From: Planctomycetaceae bacterium
GTDB lineage: Bacteria > Planctomycetota > Planctomycetia > Planctomycetales > Planctomycetaceae
DNA: 32,117 nt
NCBI GenBank assembly: GCA_019636315.1
Contig: JAHBXU010000002.1
Coordinates: 1 to 32,117 of the forward strand
Direction of reading: 5' to 3'
This document shows, one piece after another, positions 1 to 10,661 of this stretch. A program made the translations under genes and the position numbers. Position 1 is the stretch's first letter; the number at the start of each line of letters is the position of its first letter. The notes beneath the pieces were generated by a model that saw only the letters and a program-made list of their open reading frames with translations, was not told the origin of the DNA and did not search any database.

Positions 1-149
1 GCGACGCGACGCTCCAGCGATGTCTGCTCGGCCAGCCACACCTCGGCCATGCCGCCCTGACCCAGCTTTCGCAACAGACGAAACTCACCCAACGGTCGGG
101 GCGAATCGACAGCATTGCCTTGGGAAGAAGGTTCGGTCTGTTCTGTCAT
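1..149 (-). CDS. Serine/threonine protein kinase, N-terminal fragment (runs off left edge)
   Basis: The first 49 codons of a Hanks-type protein kinase are visible. After a short polar leader (MTEQTEPSSQGN) comes LGEFRLLRKLGQGGMAEVWL, which contains the canonical glycine-rich ATP loop GQGGMAEV. The invariant Lys, HRD and DFG motifs would lie beyond the window. The ATG sits 22 nt after the stop of the DUF1501 gene on the same strand, with an AGG about 8 nt upstream, so it is probably the third gene of the DUF1553-DUF1501-kinase operon. Family knowledge says it phosphorylates proteins in the cytoplasm and is often membrane anchored by a C-terminal segment, which cannot be seen here. The kinase assignment is firm; substrate and role are unknown. 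Confidence 0.85.
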   Translation of the reverse strand, partial: MTEQTEPSSQGNAVDSPRPLGEFRLLRKLGQGGMAEVWLAEQTSLERRV

Positions 150-171
150 GAGATGCCTGACGACACGCCGT

Positions 172-1596
<1,425 letters not shown>

Positions 1597-1617
1597 GACC
1601 TGTCTCACGTGTGGCCG

Positions 1618-4600
1618 CTACTCTTTCGTGACCGTCTCATCGAGATTCAAAATCGTGCTGGCCACCGTGGTCAGCGCCGCCAAAACAGCGAGATCGTCCG
1701 CTTCTGCAATCGGTGATTCGCCCACGCCCAGCAGGCCCGCGGCGCCCTCAGGATCTCCTTGAAATTCGGCCAGATTTCTGTCATACGCCTGCGAGAGAAT
1801 CTCCCGTTCGCTCGCACGAGGCGGACGAACAAGCACGAGTCGAAAGCCGTACTCCATTTGCTCCGCAGGCGACTGGCCGCCGTCGCGGAGCATGCGCCAG
1901 GCCAGTAATCGTGCGGCTTCGACATACGTGGGATCGTTCATCAGGTTCAACGCCTGCAGCGGCGTGTTGGTTCGCGAGCGCCGCATCGCGCACATCTCGC
2001 GGAAGGGCGCATCAAATACCAGCATGGCTGGATTGGGAACCGAGCGCTTCCAGTACGTATAAAGACTGCGGCGATACAAGTCGCTTCCCGTGCCGACGAC
2101 GTATATATTTGCACTCGATCCCGAAACCACCTGTTCGTACAGGCCCGGCGGATGATATGGCCGCACCGACGGCCCACCGATCTGAGGAACCAGCAGTCCA
2201 CTCGCGGCCAGCGCCTGATCACGAAGGAACTCCGCCTGAAGCCGGAAGCGCGGTCCGCGTGCGAGAAGCCGGTTCTCCGGGTCCAACATGCGGAGCTGCG
2301 GCGTCCAGCGCGAACTTTGACGATAGGTCGCACTCGTGACCATCAACCGAAGCATGCCCTTGACATCCCAGCCGCTCTCCACAAACTCAGCGGCCAGCCA
2401 ATCCAGCAGTTCCGGGTGCGACGGCGGTTCGCCTTGCGTGCCGAAATCTTCCGCGGTGCGGACCAGCCCCACGCCGAAAACGGATTGCCACAGTCGATTC
2501 ACAGCCACGCGCGCGGTCAGCGGATGCGACGGATCAACGAGCCACTGAGCCAGTCCCAGACGATTGCGCGGCAATTGGGGCGGCATGGCCGGTAACGCGG
2601 AGGGCGTGTCCGCAACGACCGCCTCACCCGGTTTGTCGTAAGAGCCTCGCATGAAAATGTACGTCGGACGCGGCGTTGACATCTCCTCCATAACGAGCGC
2701 CGTCGGGATCTCGAGGCCTGTTGCTTCAATCTGCTTCGCCAGCGCGGCCACCTGGGCGGTCAGCCGCCGAAGTTCGGGATGTTTTGACTTCCGAAAACCT
2801 GCCACGCGCGCGATCTGTTCCTCACGACGGTTCGCCGTATCAATCGCAAGTATCTCATGGATGTCCTTCGGCAGCAGCAAGTCGTTCGCCGCATCCGAAC
2901 ATTGAATCTGAAGTTCCCAGGGAATCGACCGCTCGGACGCCTTGAGCGACAACTCGAGCCGCAACGAGGGTGACTGGATGACGTCGGGCAGCGCGTCCAG
3001 CTCAATAATCAGGATTGCTGAGCCTCCCTCCGGCCGCGAAATCTGCACACTGGATTTTGGCGCGCCGTCCACAGCCTTCGCCGTCTCATCCGTGGACAGC
3101 GAATGCTGCGTCTCCGCGGCATGCAGAGACAGCGGCTGTGCCGCGGCGGAACCTTCGATCAAGGCAAACGCCTTCAATTCATCCAGCTGGAAGCTCGCTT
3201 CCGGAGACGTTGTGATGGACTCGGTTCCTTCTGTCGCCGTCGCAGGCGTCCATTCCAAACGCAGCGCCGTCACGCGGGGCGCGGTCCAGGGCGCTTCGAC
3301 GACGAGCCGCGTCTCGCCCGCGTCGAATGCAGGAATGAGCACGGACGCCCGCTCGGCATCCAGGAGGAGGGGCTGCTCATTGAGCTGGGCCAAAGTGGGC
3401 CTGATCGACTCCCACTGGACGAGGTCTCGACGCACGCGACCTTCCCAATCGGACAGGCCGTCTGCGATGGCGGTTTCGAATTGTGCAACAAGCGTCTGGA
3501 GTTCCGCTCGCTCCCGTTCGAGTGACGCCACTTTCGCTTCCAGCTCCGGCGCCGGAAGCTGCAACATGGGGGGCGCGTTACGACGGATTGTCGCGCCATA
3601 GTTCCCCACGCCGACTTCCGGCACGTTGTGGAAGAACGCGTACAGGCTGTAAAAGTCCCGCTGAGTGAAGGGATCGTACTTATGATCGTGACATCGCGCA
3701 CATAGGAACGTTTGCCCCATCCAGACCGTCGCTGTCGTTTCCACACGGTCGGCACAATACTCAGCGAGGAACTCTTCGGGAATGATTCCCCCTTCCTCGT
3801 TGAGCATATGATTCCGGTGAAACCCTGTGGCCACGCGCTGCTGCAGCGTTGCTTCCGGCAACAGATCTCCCGCCAGCTGTTCGATGGTGAACTGATCAAA
3901 TGGCATATTGGCATTGAAGGCGGCAATCACCCAGTCACGCCAGGCATAGGCTTCGCGGTCGCGGTCGACCTGATAGCCATTCGTGTCAGCGAACCGCGCT
4001 GCGTCCAGCCAGTCCACCGCCATCCGCTCCCCAAAATGCGGAGACGCGAGCAGCCTGTTCACCCAGTCGGTATAGACGCCGTCCTCCATGATGGATGTGG
4101 CCCCATCCGCGCTCGACGCGACGACCGCTGACATGTCCCGTTCAAACGCATCGAACTCGCCGGGCGTCGGCGGCAGTCCGGTCAGGTCGAGCGACAAACG
4201 TCGAAAGAGCGTCGCCCGGTCGGCCTCGGGAGAGGGACTGAGCCCGGCACGTTCCAGTTTCGCCAGGATGAAGTTGTCAATCGGGTTTCGCACCCACGCC
4301 GCGTGCTGGTTTTCTGGCGGCGAAATGCGCACAGGTGGGATGAACGCCCAGTGCTCCTCAAAAACCGCCCCCTCGCGAACCCATTGCCGCAGCATCTGCT
4401 GTTGCTCTTCGGACAACGACTTGCCCGAATCCGGCGGCGGCATGACAACGGCCGGATCGCGGCTTTCGATGCGTCTCACCAGTTCGCTGGCATCCGGATC
4501 TCCGGGAACAATCGGCCGCTGCCCGGAGTCCGCCGGAGCCAACGCCGCGTCCCGCACATCGAATCGCGCTCCGGACTGCCGATCGGCAGCATCGCGCCCG

Positions 4601-4767
4601 TGGCACGCCAGGCAGTGGCTGGCCAGGAGGGGACGAATGTCGCGATTGAACTCAATTGAGACTTCACCCAAAGGTTCGGCCTGCACAGTCGTGGGTAAAA
4701 GCGCCACCAATCCTGCCGTGGCCAGGCAGACAGTTAGACAACGGCTCACTGTGCGGCAAGTCAGCAT
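1618..4767 (-). CDS. PSCyt1 / DUF1549 / DUF1553 planctomycete cytochrome protein
   Basis: The product is 1049 aa with a Sec-type signal peptide (hydrophobic core around residues 10-28, likely cut after VQA). An N-terminal planctomycete cytochrome c domain follows, with a heme motif CLACH (C52, C55, H56) and the typical MPPPDSGK segment. The DUF1549 domain comes next and carries a second Cxx[13 protein letters not shown] (C356, C359, H360). A long variable insert covers roughly residues 400-660 and includes a coiled-coil-like stretch. The C-terminal DUF1553 domain has [21 protein letters not shown] and [19 protein letters not shown]. This is the normal domain order and length for the family. 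The function is unproven, but a secreted di-heme redox protein working with its DUF1501 neighbour is the usual inference. It is the first gene of the minus-strand operon, and no strong ribosome site is visible before the ATG. Confidence 0.92.
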   Translation of the reverse strand: MLTCRTVSRCLTVCLATAGLVALLPTTVQAEPLGEVSIEFNRDIRPLLASHCLACHGRDAADRQSGARFDVRDAALAPADSGQRPIVPGDPDASELVRRIESRDPAVVMPPPDSGKSLSEEQQQMLRQWVREGAVFEEHWAFIPPVRISPPENQHAAWVRNPIDNFILAKLERAGLSPSPEADRATLFRRLSLDLTGLPPTPGEFDAFERDMSAVVASSADGATSIMEDGVYTDWVNRLLASPHFGERMAVDWLDAARFADTNGYQVDRDREAYAWRDWVIAAFNANMPFDQFTIEQLAGDLLPEATLQQRVATGFHRNHMLNEEGGIIPEEFLAEYCADRVETTATVWMGQTFLCARCHDHKYDPFTQRDFYSLYAFFHNVPEVGVGNYGATIRRNAPPMLQLPAPELEAKVASLERERAELQTLVAQFETAIADGLSDWEGRVRRDLVQWESIRPTLAQLNEQPLLLDAERASVLIPAFDAGETRLVVEAPWTAPRVTALRLEWTPATATEGTESITTSPEASFQLDELKAFALIEGSAAAQPLSLHAAETQHSLSTDETAKAVDGAPKSSVQISRPEGGSAILIIELDALPDVIQSPSLRLELSLKASERSIPWELQIQCSDAANDLLLPKDIHEILAIDTANRREEQIARVAGFRKSKHPELRRLTAQVAALAKQIEATGLEIPTALVMEEMSTPRPTYIFMRGSYDKPGEAVVADTPSALPAMPPQLPRNRLGLAQWLVDPSHPLTARVAVNRLWQSVFGVGLVRTAEDFGTQGEPPSHPELLDWLAAEFVESGWDVKGMLRLMVTSATYRQSSRWTPQLRMLDPENRLLARGPRFRLQAEFLRDQALAASGLLVPQIGGPSVRPYHPPGLYEQVVSGSSANIYVVGTGSDLYRRSLYTYWKRSVPNPAMLVFDAPFREMCAMRRSRTNTPLQALNLMNDPTYVEAARLLAWRMLRDGGQSPAEQMEYGFRLVLVRPPRASEREILSQAYDRNLAEFQGDPEGAAGLLGVGESPIAEADDLAVLAALTTVASTILNLDETVTKE

Positions 4768-5095
4768 GCGATTTGATCATCGATCTCGCGGAGTGCGGGC
4801 GCACCTCTGGTGCCCCTGTCCCCTTACGCTAATCAAATCGCCTCGCGGAGCCAACGCGGCGGCGCATCGATTTGGCGTTATTCAGCGAGTCCAACACGTC
4901 CGATGCCAGCGAACGTTGAGTCAATGTGCGTTAAAACCTTGAACCCGGCACCCACCCGAAACGTCCGCAAGGACGAAGTCGGCGAGCCTATCGCACGGTG
5001 GCATCCACGCCATTGAACCTGCCCCCAAACGACTCCACGCCCGGCAACCGTAAGCGGCCGGGCGTGGGAGGTCAGATTGAAAGTTGGCGAAGCGA
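4768..5095. other. Intergenic stretch between the DUF1553 gene and the C26 gene
   Basis: No credible gene is seen. It holds the hairpin annotated at 5035-5067, just past the C26 stop, and presumably the promoter of the DUF1553-DUF1501-kinase operon near its left end. I could not pick out convincing -35/-10 boxes there. Confidence 0.6.
5035..5067 (-). terminator. Perfect 11-bp hairpin downstream of the C26 gene
   Basis: CCACGCCCGGC (5035-5045) and GCCGGGCGTGG (5057-5067) are exact reverse complements around an 11-nt loop. The hairpin begins about 29 nt past the stop of the minus-strand amidotransferase gene. On the minus strand it is followed only by a weak T-containing tract (AGTCGTTTGGGG), so it may be a GC-rich terminator without a proper U run. 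Confidence 0.6.
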
Positions 5096-5875
5096 CTAAG
5101 CCGCCTGGCGTTGATGGAGCGATTCGGGCATCGTGAGAATGGCCGGTTCGGGCTGAGCCACGCAACCTTCCAGGAACGCTTCAAAGACCTGCATATCGAG
5201 GGCCGACGCGGACTGATTTTCGGGATGGAACTGGACGCCCAGACAGAACCAGTGATCGTCGATGGACTCATAAGCCTCGACGACGCCGTCCGGAGACGCC
5301 GCACTCACACGGAAGCACGGGGCCACCTGGTCGACCGCCATGTGGTGGTCGCTGTTCACGCGGATTTCTCCCGGTCCGTACACCTGATCCATTTTCGTTC
5401 CGGGCACAATCTCAATCAGATGCCGGTTGCAATCTTCCACTGGATCCCGGTGGTGCAGCGGCTTGAGGATGTCTTCTGGAATATGCTGGAACAACGTGCC
5501 GCCGCAGATGACGTTCAGTGTCTGCATGCCGGCGCCGCTCGCCAGCGTGGGGATCTTCATCTCATAACAAAGCCGCGCGAGTCGGCGGTCGAAATCCTCC
5601 CGGCGGAGCGGCATCACCCGTGTCGCCGGGTGACGGTCCAGGCCCAGCCGAATCGGGTCCAGATCCAGTTTACAACCGGTCAGCACAACGCCGTCGAGCG
5701 TCGCCAGGACCTGGCGCAGGTCGTCGTCTTCTCCCAGCGGCGGAAGCAGAACAGGAATGCCCTTGGCGGCAGTGACGCAGTCGTAGTATCCGGCATTGAT
5801 CCAGGTCAGCGGGATGCTGTCCTTGCGTTCCGGGCGAAAATCGGAATTGAGGCCGATGATGGGTTTCTTGCTCAT
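5096..5875 (-). CDS. Class I glutamine amidotransferase-like (peptidase C26 / PuuD family) protein lacking the catalytic Cys
   Basis: The product is 259 aa. The ATG at 5875 is preceded by GGAAGGA at a good distance, so it is preferred over an upstream in-frame start. The fold signature is clear: an N-terminal PIIGLNSDF strand, a central QTLNVICGGTLFQ segment, VNSDHHMAVDQ, and a C-terminal GVQFHPE holding the His and Glu of the usual triad. In the family the nucleophile elbow reads G-I-C-R-G-x-Q; here it is A112-S-G-A-G-M-Q118, so the Cys position is Gly114. The upstream GG.D..P motif is also altered to GCKLDLDP. Relatives hydrolyse gamma-glutamyl amides such as gamma-glutamyl-GABA. This copy is probably not a standard hydrolase and may be a binding pseudoenzyme. 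It appears monocistronic. Confidence 0.85.
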   Translation of the reverse strand: MSKKPIIGLNSDFRPERKDSIPLTWINAGYYDCVTAAKGIPVLLPPLGEDDDLRQVLATLDGVVLTGCKLDLDPIRLGLDRHPATRVMPLRREDFDRRLARLCYEMKIPTLASGAGMQTLNVICGGTLFQHIPEDILKPLHHRDPVEDCNRHLIEIVPGTKMDQVYGPGEIRVNSDHHMAVDQVAPCFRVSAASPDGVVEAYESIDDHWFCLGVQFHPENQSASALDMQVFEAFLEGCVAQPEPAILTMPESLHQRQAA

Positions 5876-6522
5876 GGAGTGGGTCCTTCCTTGGAAAAAA
5901 ATCAGCGACAGGCGATCCAACCTGACGCGTGCGGGAAATGCCGTGACGAGAAGCTTTCGTCAGCGTTTTGCGAGGTCGCCAGCAGGGCGGAAGCCAGACC
6001 AATGGCAACAGTCTGGAAGGTCGCAGAAGACCTCGGAGGCGAACAGAGACCGTCTGTTTCGCGACGCCGACGGGTGTTAACACACCAGTGGATCATAGCC
6101 GGGTGAACTCCTTTCACCGTGTACAGAGCCCGATCCGTCGGACTCGTACGAGAGGACAGACAAGCCGTCCTGCTCGCTGTCGACTGCTCACTCAACCTTC
6201 CAATGGCCGAGCCATCAATCAACAGGCGGAGGCTATGTCACAAAACTGCCGGTGTAAAGCAAAACATCGATCTTGTGGCGATCTCAACGCTGACATCCGA
6301 TTGAACACAACATCTTGTACCGGAGGCCTGAGGGATGGTTTTGGATCGGCCTTTTGGGCATCCACTGGGGCAATTTTTGACTTGCCTCAAACGCCACCGC
6401 TCGCAGGTCGGACGTGCTTGCCGTAAGGTATCGCTGCTCGGTCGATTTCGAACAGCCGCGCTCCGAAAACGTGCGTAGAGGCTGTGACCGCCGTTCTTGC
6501 AACTCTTGCAAAGGGACAACGC
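5876..6522. other. Divergent intergenic region (647 nt)
   Basis: No gene is supported. The stretch lies between divergently transcribed genes and should contain both promoters. I see only small palindromes: GTGTTAACAC (6074-6083) and a GGTGAA/TTCACC stem (6102-6107 with 6113-6118). Either could be an operator, but nothing ties them to a regulator. Frames across it have no recognisable domains. Confidence 0.5.
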
Positions 6523-8121
6523 ATGCTTGTCGGATACGTCAGCAACGAACGATACGTCGCGTTGGGGGATGTGCAGTTTGAGTTTCGCGGCAGGAGCGGA
6601 GTTGTCGCCGCGCGATCGAACATTTCCGGTGCGGTCTATGCCGACGTAGCGCCCGGAGAATACGAGGTGGTGCTTGGCAAAGACGGGTATGGATCGAAAA
6701 TTGTGACGATGGGGGTCCGCGAGAACGAGCCATACCATTTTCGGCTCCTCTCCGATGGATTGCTCGGCTACATGTGGCCCAAGTGCATCAAGTCCGGCGA
6801 GCGCTCCGAGTTTCGCGTGCATGCCGTCGAGGAGTACGAAGTCGAGCTATGGCGCTACGGGGCGCACAAGGAGTTCATCCGCCGCATCGGCACTTACGAT
6901 GAGCATGGTCCCCGGGCGACCATGCAAATCACCCCCGACGGCGACTACACGCAAACCGGCGTGCAATGGAACAAGCACGGCTATCACAGCCTGGCGATGG
7001 GACAATACGTCGAGGCCCCCGAGCGCAGCGGCCTGTATTACCTGCACGCGCGCAGCAAGTCGGGCCGGTTTTTCAGCTTTCCCTGGGTGGTCGCGCCCCG
7101 CACGCCGCAAAACAAAATTGCAGTCTTTGCCTCCGACATCACATGGAACGCCTACAACAGCTTCGGCGGCCGCAGCAACTATATTCATGCCGACCGTTTT
7201 CCCCCCACGCCCACCATCAACTCGCGGCTCGAACTCAAGCGGTACACAGAGAAGGAGCACCGCACCTACGACCAGGACGACTACGCGCCGCTGTCGCTCG
7301 ACCGGCCCGACCCTTACAACCACATTGACGAATTGGAGCAACTGACGGATCCGATCCGAGGCCGCCAGGGGTGCCACATGGCGGCGGCCGAATGGCGGCT
7401 GCTTGGCTGGATGGAACAAAAGAAGATTGCCTACGACTACTACAGCGAAACCCAGTTTCATTTCGACCAGGTGCCGCTCGACGAATACAAGGTGCTCGTC
7501 CTCAGCACGCATCCGGAGTATTGGTCCATCGACATGTACCGCCGGTTAAAGGCGTGGGTCTTCGAGCGCGGCGGCCGACTGATGTACCTCGGCGGCAATG
7601 GTCTCAATTGCGAAGTCGAGTTCCTCGATGATCACCGCATCGTCTACCAGAACACGAACTGGAGCCACTCGGAGCCTCAATTTGCCCCCGACGGTCGCGA
7701 GTATGAGAGCCGCTTTGACAAACGGTACGAATCGGAAGCCAATCTGCTCGGCGTCGTATTCACCTTCGACGGAATCATGACGGCCGCCCCCTATCGTGTG
7801 ATCGACTCCGGCCACTGGTGCTTTGAAGGCACGGGTCTCAGGAACGGCGATCTGTTCGGCGAACGGAGTCTGCATCAGCGCGTCCCCGGCGGCGCATCGG
7901 GGCACGAAACGGATAAAGTCTCCGCTCAATCTCCGGACAATGTGCGCGTGCTCGCTCAGGGGCTTAACCCTGGTGACGGCGGAGCCCACATCGTCATCCA
8001 CGAGCCCGCCGGCGGCGGAGCCGTGTTCTCCGTGGGCTCGATCTGCTGGCCCAGCTCCATTCTGGTCGACGACGCCGTCTCGCGCATCACAGAGAACGTC
8101 CTGCAGCGTTTCGTGGAGTGA
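6523..8121 (+). CDS. N,N-dimethylformamidase large-subunit-like protein
   Basis: The product is 532 aa. The start is the ATG after AAGGGA (6511-6516); an upstream GTG at 6484 is less likely. Residues about 1-80 form a carboxypeptidase-regulatory-like beta domain (SGAVYADVAPGEYEVVLGKD). The rest matches the catalytic region of the dimethylformamidase beta-subunit family, with TWNAYNSFGGRSNY, STHPEYWSIDMYRRLKAWV and GGRLMYLGGNGL as hallmarks. In characterised enzymes this subunit holds a mononuclear iron bound by two Tyr and one carboxylate and hydrolyses DMF to dimethylamine and formate. I did not map the ligands residue by residue. No small-subunit gene lies nearby and the protein is shorter than the characterised large subunit, so the real substrate may be another amide. 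There is no clear signal peptide. Confidence 0.82.
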   Translation: MLVGYVSNERYVALGDVQFEFRGRSGVVAARSNISGAVYADVAPGEYEVVLGKDGYGSKIVTMGVRENEPYHFRLLSDGLLGYMWPKCIKSGERSEFRVHAVEEYEVELWRYGAHKEFIRRIGTYDEHGPRATMQITPDGDYTQTGVQWNKHGYHSLAMGQYVEAPERSGLYYLHARSKSGRFFSFPWVVAPRTPQNKIAVFASDITWNAYNSFGGRSNYIHADRFPPTPTINSRLELKRYTEKEHRTYDQDDYAPLSLDRPDPYNHIDELEQLTDPIRGRQGCHMAAAEWRLLGWMEQKKIAYDYYSETQFHFDQVPLDEYKVLVLSTHPEYWSIDMYRRLKAWVFERGGRLMYLGGNGLNCEVEFLDDHRIVYQNTNWSHSEPQFAPDGREYESRFDKRYESEANLLGVVFTFDGIMTAAPYRVIDSGHWCFEGTGLRNGDLFGERSLHQRVPGGASGHETDKVSAQSPDNVRVLAQGLNPGDGGAHIVIHEPAGGGAVFSVGSICWPSSILVDDAVSRITENVLQRFVE

Positions 8122-8162
8122 TGCCCGCGCCGGGCAGTTTGCGTTGACGCGCGCGGCCATCG

Positions 8163-8182
8163 AGTGCCGCCGTTGCGGCACT
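8163..8182. terminator. Hairpin between convergent genes
   Basis: AGTGCCGC (8163-8170) pairs perfectly with GCGGCACT (8175-8182) around a 4-nt CGTT loop. It lies between the stop of the plus-strand dimethylformamidase-like gene (8121) and the stop codon of the minus-strand DUF1501 gene, which it touches. It may serve both directions, though no long U tract follows on either side. Confidence 0.5.
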
Positions 8183-9558
8183 TAAGTCAGCGCTGCAATC
8201 GGCTTACCACCGGGAAGGATGGGCACCGGGCGGCCCGCGAAGTCGGTCAGTTCGCGGGTCGGATCGATCCGGAGATGCCGATACACTGTCGCCAACAGAT
8301 CCTGGGGCGTGACCGGATTGTGCAGCGGATACTCGCTCTTCGAGTTTGTCTCTCCCACGACTTGCCCCATCCGCAGCCCGCCGCCGGAAATGAACGCGCT
8401 GAACGCCTGCGGCCAATGGTCCCGTCCCAGACCGATCTGATTCGAGAAATTCGTCGGCGCATGCGACAACCGCGGCGTGCGACCGAATTCGCCCATCGCA
8501 ATCACCATCACCCGCTCGTTCAGGCCGCGATCGTACAGATCGGTGATGAGCGCGGTCAGTCCCTGATCCATCTGCGGCAACCGCTCGCGTTGAGCATAGT
8601 CGAGATGGAACGCCGACGCATGATCGTCCCAACTGAAGTGCTGCGTGGTGTTGTTCGGCGCCGTCGCATCAATGTTGATCACGGCCACTCCGGCTTCCGC
8701 CAGTCGCCGCGCCAGCAGGCAGCTTTGCCCCCAGCGGTGCCGCCCATAGCGGTCGCGTTTCTCGGGTGATTCCTGCGTCAGATCGAACGCGTCGGCCACC
8801 TGGCGGCTGGTCAGGATCTGGAAAGCCGACGACCGAAACTCGTCGATCGCTTCGAGCGACCCGCCCTGATCAAGGTCGCGGCGGAACCGATCAAACTGTG
8901 CCACCAGCGAACGCCGATTGTCGAAGCGTTCGTTGTGGATGCCCGATGCGAGGGTGAGATTGGGCGGCGAAAACTTCTCGACCGACGGGTCGCCCGTGTC
9001 GAATGACTTCTGACTGACGCCTAGATAGGCCGGCCGCGTCATAAATGGTGACCGCTGGACGCCGATGTACTGCGGCATGCCGTCCGCGCGTGGCCCGCGC
9101 ACATGGCTGGCGATCATCCCGAAATCCGGATGCTCCGAATGCGCCTGCGACGTCGGGTCCGGCTTGCTCGGCGTCTTGCCGGTCAGCACTTCAATGCTGC
9201 CGTCGTTGTGGGCCGACATTTCGTGATGCAGCGACCGGATGACCGAGAACTTGTCCGCCATCTGCGCCTGCAGCGGCATGTATTCACAGATCTCAAGGCC
9301 CGGCACATTGGTGCGAATGGGGTTGAGCGGCCCGCGGTACTCGCTGGGCGCATCGGGCTTCATGTCGTACGTCTCAAGCTGGCTCGGCCCGCCCCACATC
9401 CAAAACAGGATGACGGACGTCTCCGCGTCGGCGTCCCCGGCGGCCGCACGTCGCGCAAGCACGTCGGACAACGTCATGCCGCCCAGCGCGAGCGTGCCGA
9501 CCCTCAGAAATTCGCGCCGACGAGTCGGTCCGTTGCAGAGACTCGGTCTTACGGTCAT
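8182..9558 (-). CDS. DUF1501 family Tat-exported protein (no DUF1553 partner adjacent)
   Basis: The product is 458 aa, a normal family length. The start was placed at ATG 9558 because the Tat signal (TRRREFLRVGTLALGGM) then lies at residues about 12-28 and a GGGG-containing ribosome site sits about 11 nt upstream; an in-frame extension to 9723 adds sequence unlike the family. Visible family motifs include WMWGGPSQLETYD near the N-terminus, GQSCLLARRLAEAGV, and MGEFGRTPRL followed by GRDHWPQAFSAFISGGG. It should be exported folded across the cytoplasmic membrane; the biochemical activity of DUF1501 is unknown. Unlike the copy near the left edge, no cytochrome DUF1549/DUF1553 gene adjoins it. 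It converges on the dimethylformamidase-like gene. Confidence 0.9.
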   Translation of the reverse strand: MTVRPSLCNGPTRRREFLRVGTLALGGMTLSDVLARRAAAGDADAETSVILFWMWGGPSQLETYDMKPDAPSEYRGPLNPIRTNVPGLEICEYMPLQAQMADKFSVIRSLHHEMSAHNDGSIEVLTGKTPSKPDPTSQAHSEHPDFGMIASHVRGPRADGMPQYIGVQRSPFMTRPAYLGVSQKSFDTGDPSVEKFSPPNLTLASGIHNERFDNRRSLVAQFDRFRRDLDQGGSLEAIDEFRSSAFQILTSRQVADAFDLTQESPEKRDRYGRHRWGQSCLLARRLAEAGVAVINIDATAPNNTTQHFSWDDHASAFHLDYAQRERLPQMDQGLTALITDLYDRGLNERVMVIAMGEFGRTPRLSHAPTNFSNQIGLGRDHWPQAFSAFISGGGLRMGQVVGETNSKSEYPLHNPVTPQDLLATVYRHLRIDPTRELTDFAGRPVPILPGGKPIAALT

Positions 9559-9787
9559 TGCAGATGGCCCCTGAAAGCGTGGCATCGGATGCAGCAGCGC
9601 TGAACAGAATTCTAACGCGGCCCGGCCTGCCGGCTCAATGAACCTTTGTGCTCGCCGTTGATTCCAGGTGCAGGACCGGATTTCGGTAAGGACGTGTCGC
9701 CTGATGGTTCGCGGGAGGGACACGCAGGATGTCCCGAAGGCCGCTCATCCCTGCATGAGCTCCTCCATGCAGGAATAGGGCGTAATG

Positions 9788-9905
9788 CACTCCCAAACCG
9801 ACGGCTTTGACGTCGATCAATGGGGAGCCGGCCCTCGTGCTCGCCCGTTGCGCATCGGCCGCGTCCCCAGCGGCGTTCGACGGCAAAGCCGTCGGCTTGG
9901 GAGTG
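9788..9905. repeat. 29-bp imperfect inverted repeat with a nested hairpin
   Basis: Arm 9788-9816 (starts CACTCCCAAACCGACGGC) and arm 9877-9905 (ends GCCGTCGGCTTGGGAGTG) are reverse complements over 29 bp with two mismatches, separated by 60 nt. The right arm also contains its own hairpin, CGACGGC-AAA-GCCGTCG (9878-9894). The element could be a small non-autonomous repeat unit or a structured RNA. It encodes nothing recognisable. Confidence 0.6.
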
Positions 9906-10218
9906 GACGCCACGGCGATCCTACATTCGGGATTCCTCGTGGATGAGTGGATGATTCCTCCTCCTCATCCCGACCGTCGATCCCGACCGTCGCTGAACCT
10001 CGTGATTGGACCGACCAGGTACCGACCTTGGCGACTGACCCATCCGCCGAACCGGCCGAACCGGCCAGAAATCGCTCGGCGGCTGTTCCCGGGCGGCCCT
10101 GGATCGCGACCGTTCGAGCGACATTGAACAGACTCCCAACAGCCGGTCGACAGGCCGCGGCGGCCCTAAATCCCGTCGAGGTATGACGTTCACGCGAATT
10201 TCACCAATCTCGACTCAA

Positions 10219-10265
10219 CCACAACATTTAGTGTTGACGATCTACTCGGCGTCAGTATATTGGGT
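10219..10265 (+). promoter_or_regulatory. Putative tandem NrdR boxes
   Basis: CCACAACATTTAGTGT (10219-10234) matches the published NrdR-box consensus acaCwAtATaTwGtgt at 13 of 16 positions. CGTCAGTATATTGGGT (10250-10265) matches at 11 of 16. Their centres are 31 bp apart, which is the characteristic three-turn spacing of paired NrdR sites. The first box abuts the -35 and the second covers the -10 of the promoter at 10234-10261, as expected for a repressor. NrdR represses ribonucleotide reductase genes when ATP/dATP status is replete, and nrdA is the next gene downstream. The assignment rests on the match by eye and on context. Confidence 0.6.
10234..10261 (+). promoter_or_regulatory. Sigma70-type promoter, probably for nrdA
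   Basis: TTGACG (10234-10239) and TATATT (10256-10261) are separated by 16 bp, giving a near-consensus sigma70 promoter with a start expected around 10268. If it drives nrdA, the mRNA has a leader of roughly 540 nt that includes the hairpin at 10662-10719. It could instead drive a small leader RNA ending at that hairpin. Confidence 0.55.
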
Positions 10266-10661
10266 CTTTAGTGATGTTATTGCCACCTCACACCCGTCGT
10301 GGGGGATTGCGCAAAACAGAGCGGTTTCCTGCTCACGAGGAGCCTTGATTGAAACCGATGTTCAGTGTAAATGTGAACACACCCTTGATGTGTCCTGCGA
10401 AACGCGGACCTCGGCAAGGGCACTTCAGGAAGTAAAAAGAAAAGACCGCGTGCGGAGGCCCGGACTCCCTGGGCTGTCCCTCTACATGCTGAGGGCAGTC
10501 GCCCATTGCTGGGCTGTCGACCATCAGGTGTCGTCTGCGTCCTCCGCTGCGCGGAGCGGTTCGATCGCCATGCCAGTCAGACCGATGTGGCGGCAGGCTG
10601 AGGCGTTATGTGTCGGACGAGTGAATGAAACGATGATTTTTTCTGAGTTGCCTGTTGTTCT

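Noticed and set aside
10270-10660. Possible cobalamin riboswitch in the nrdA leader (AGTCAG...ACCG near 10570)
   Set aside because: Only a fragment resembles a B12 box and the conserved core is not seen. A class I reductase would also not need cobalamin. A covariance-model search would settle it.
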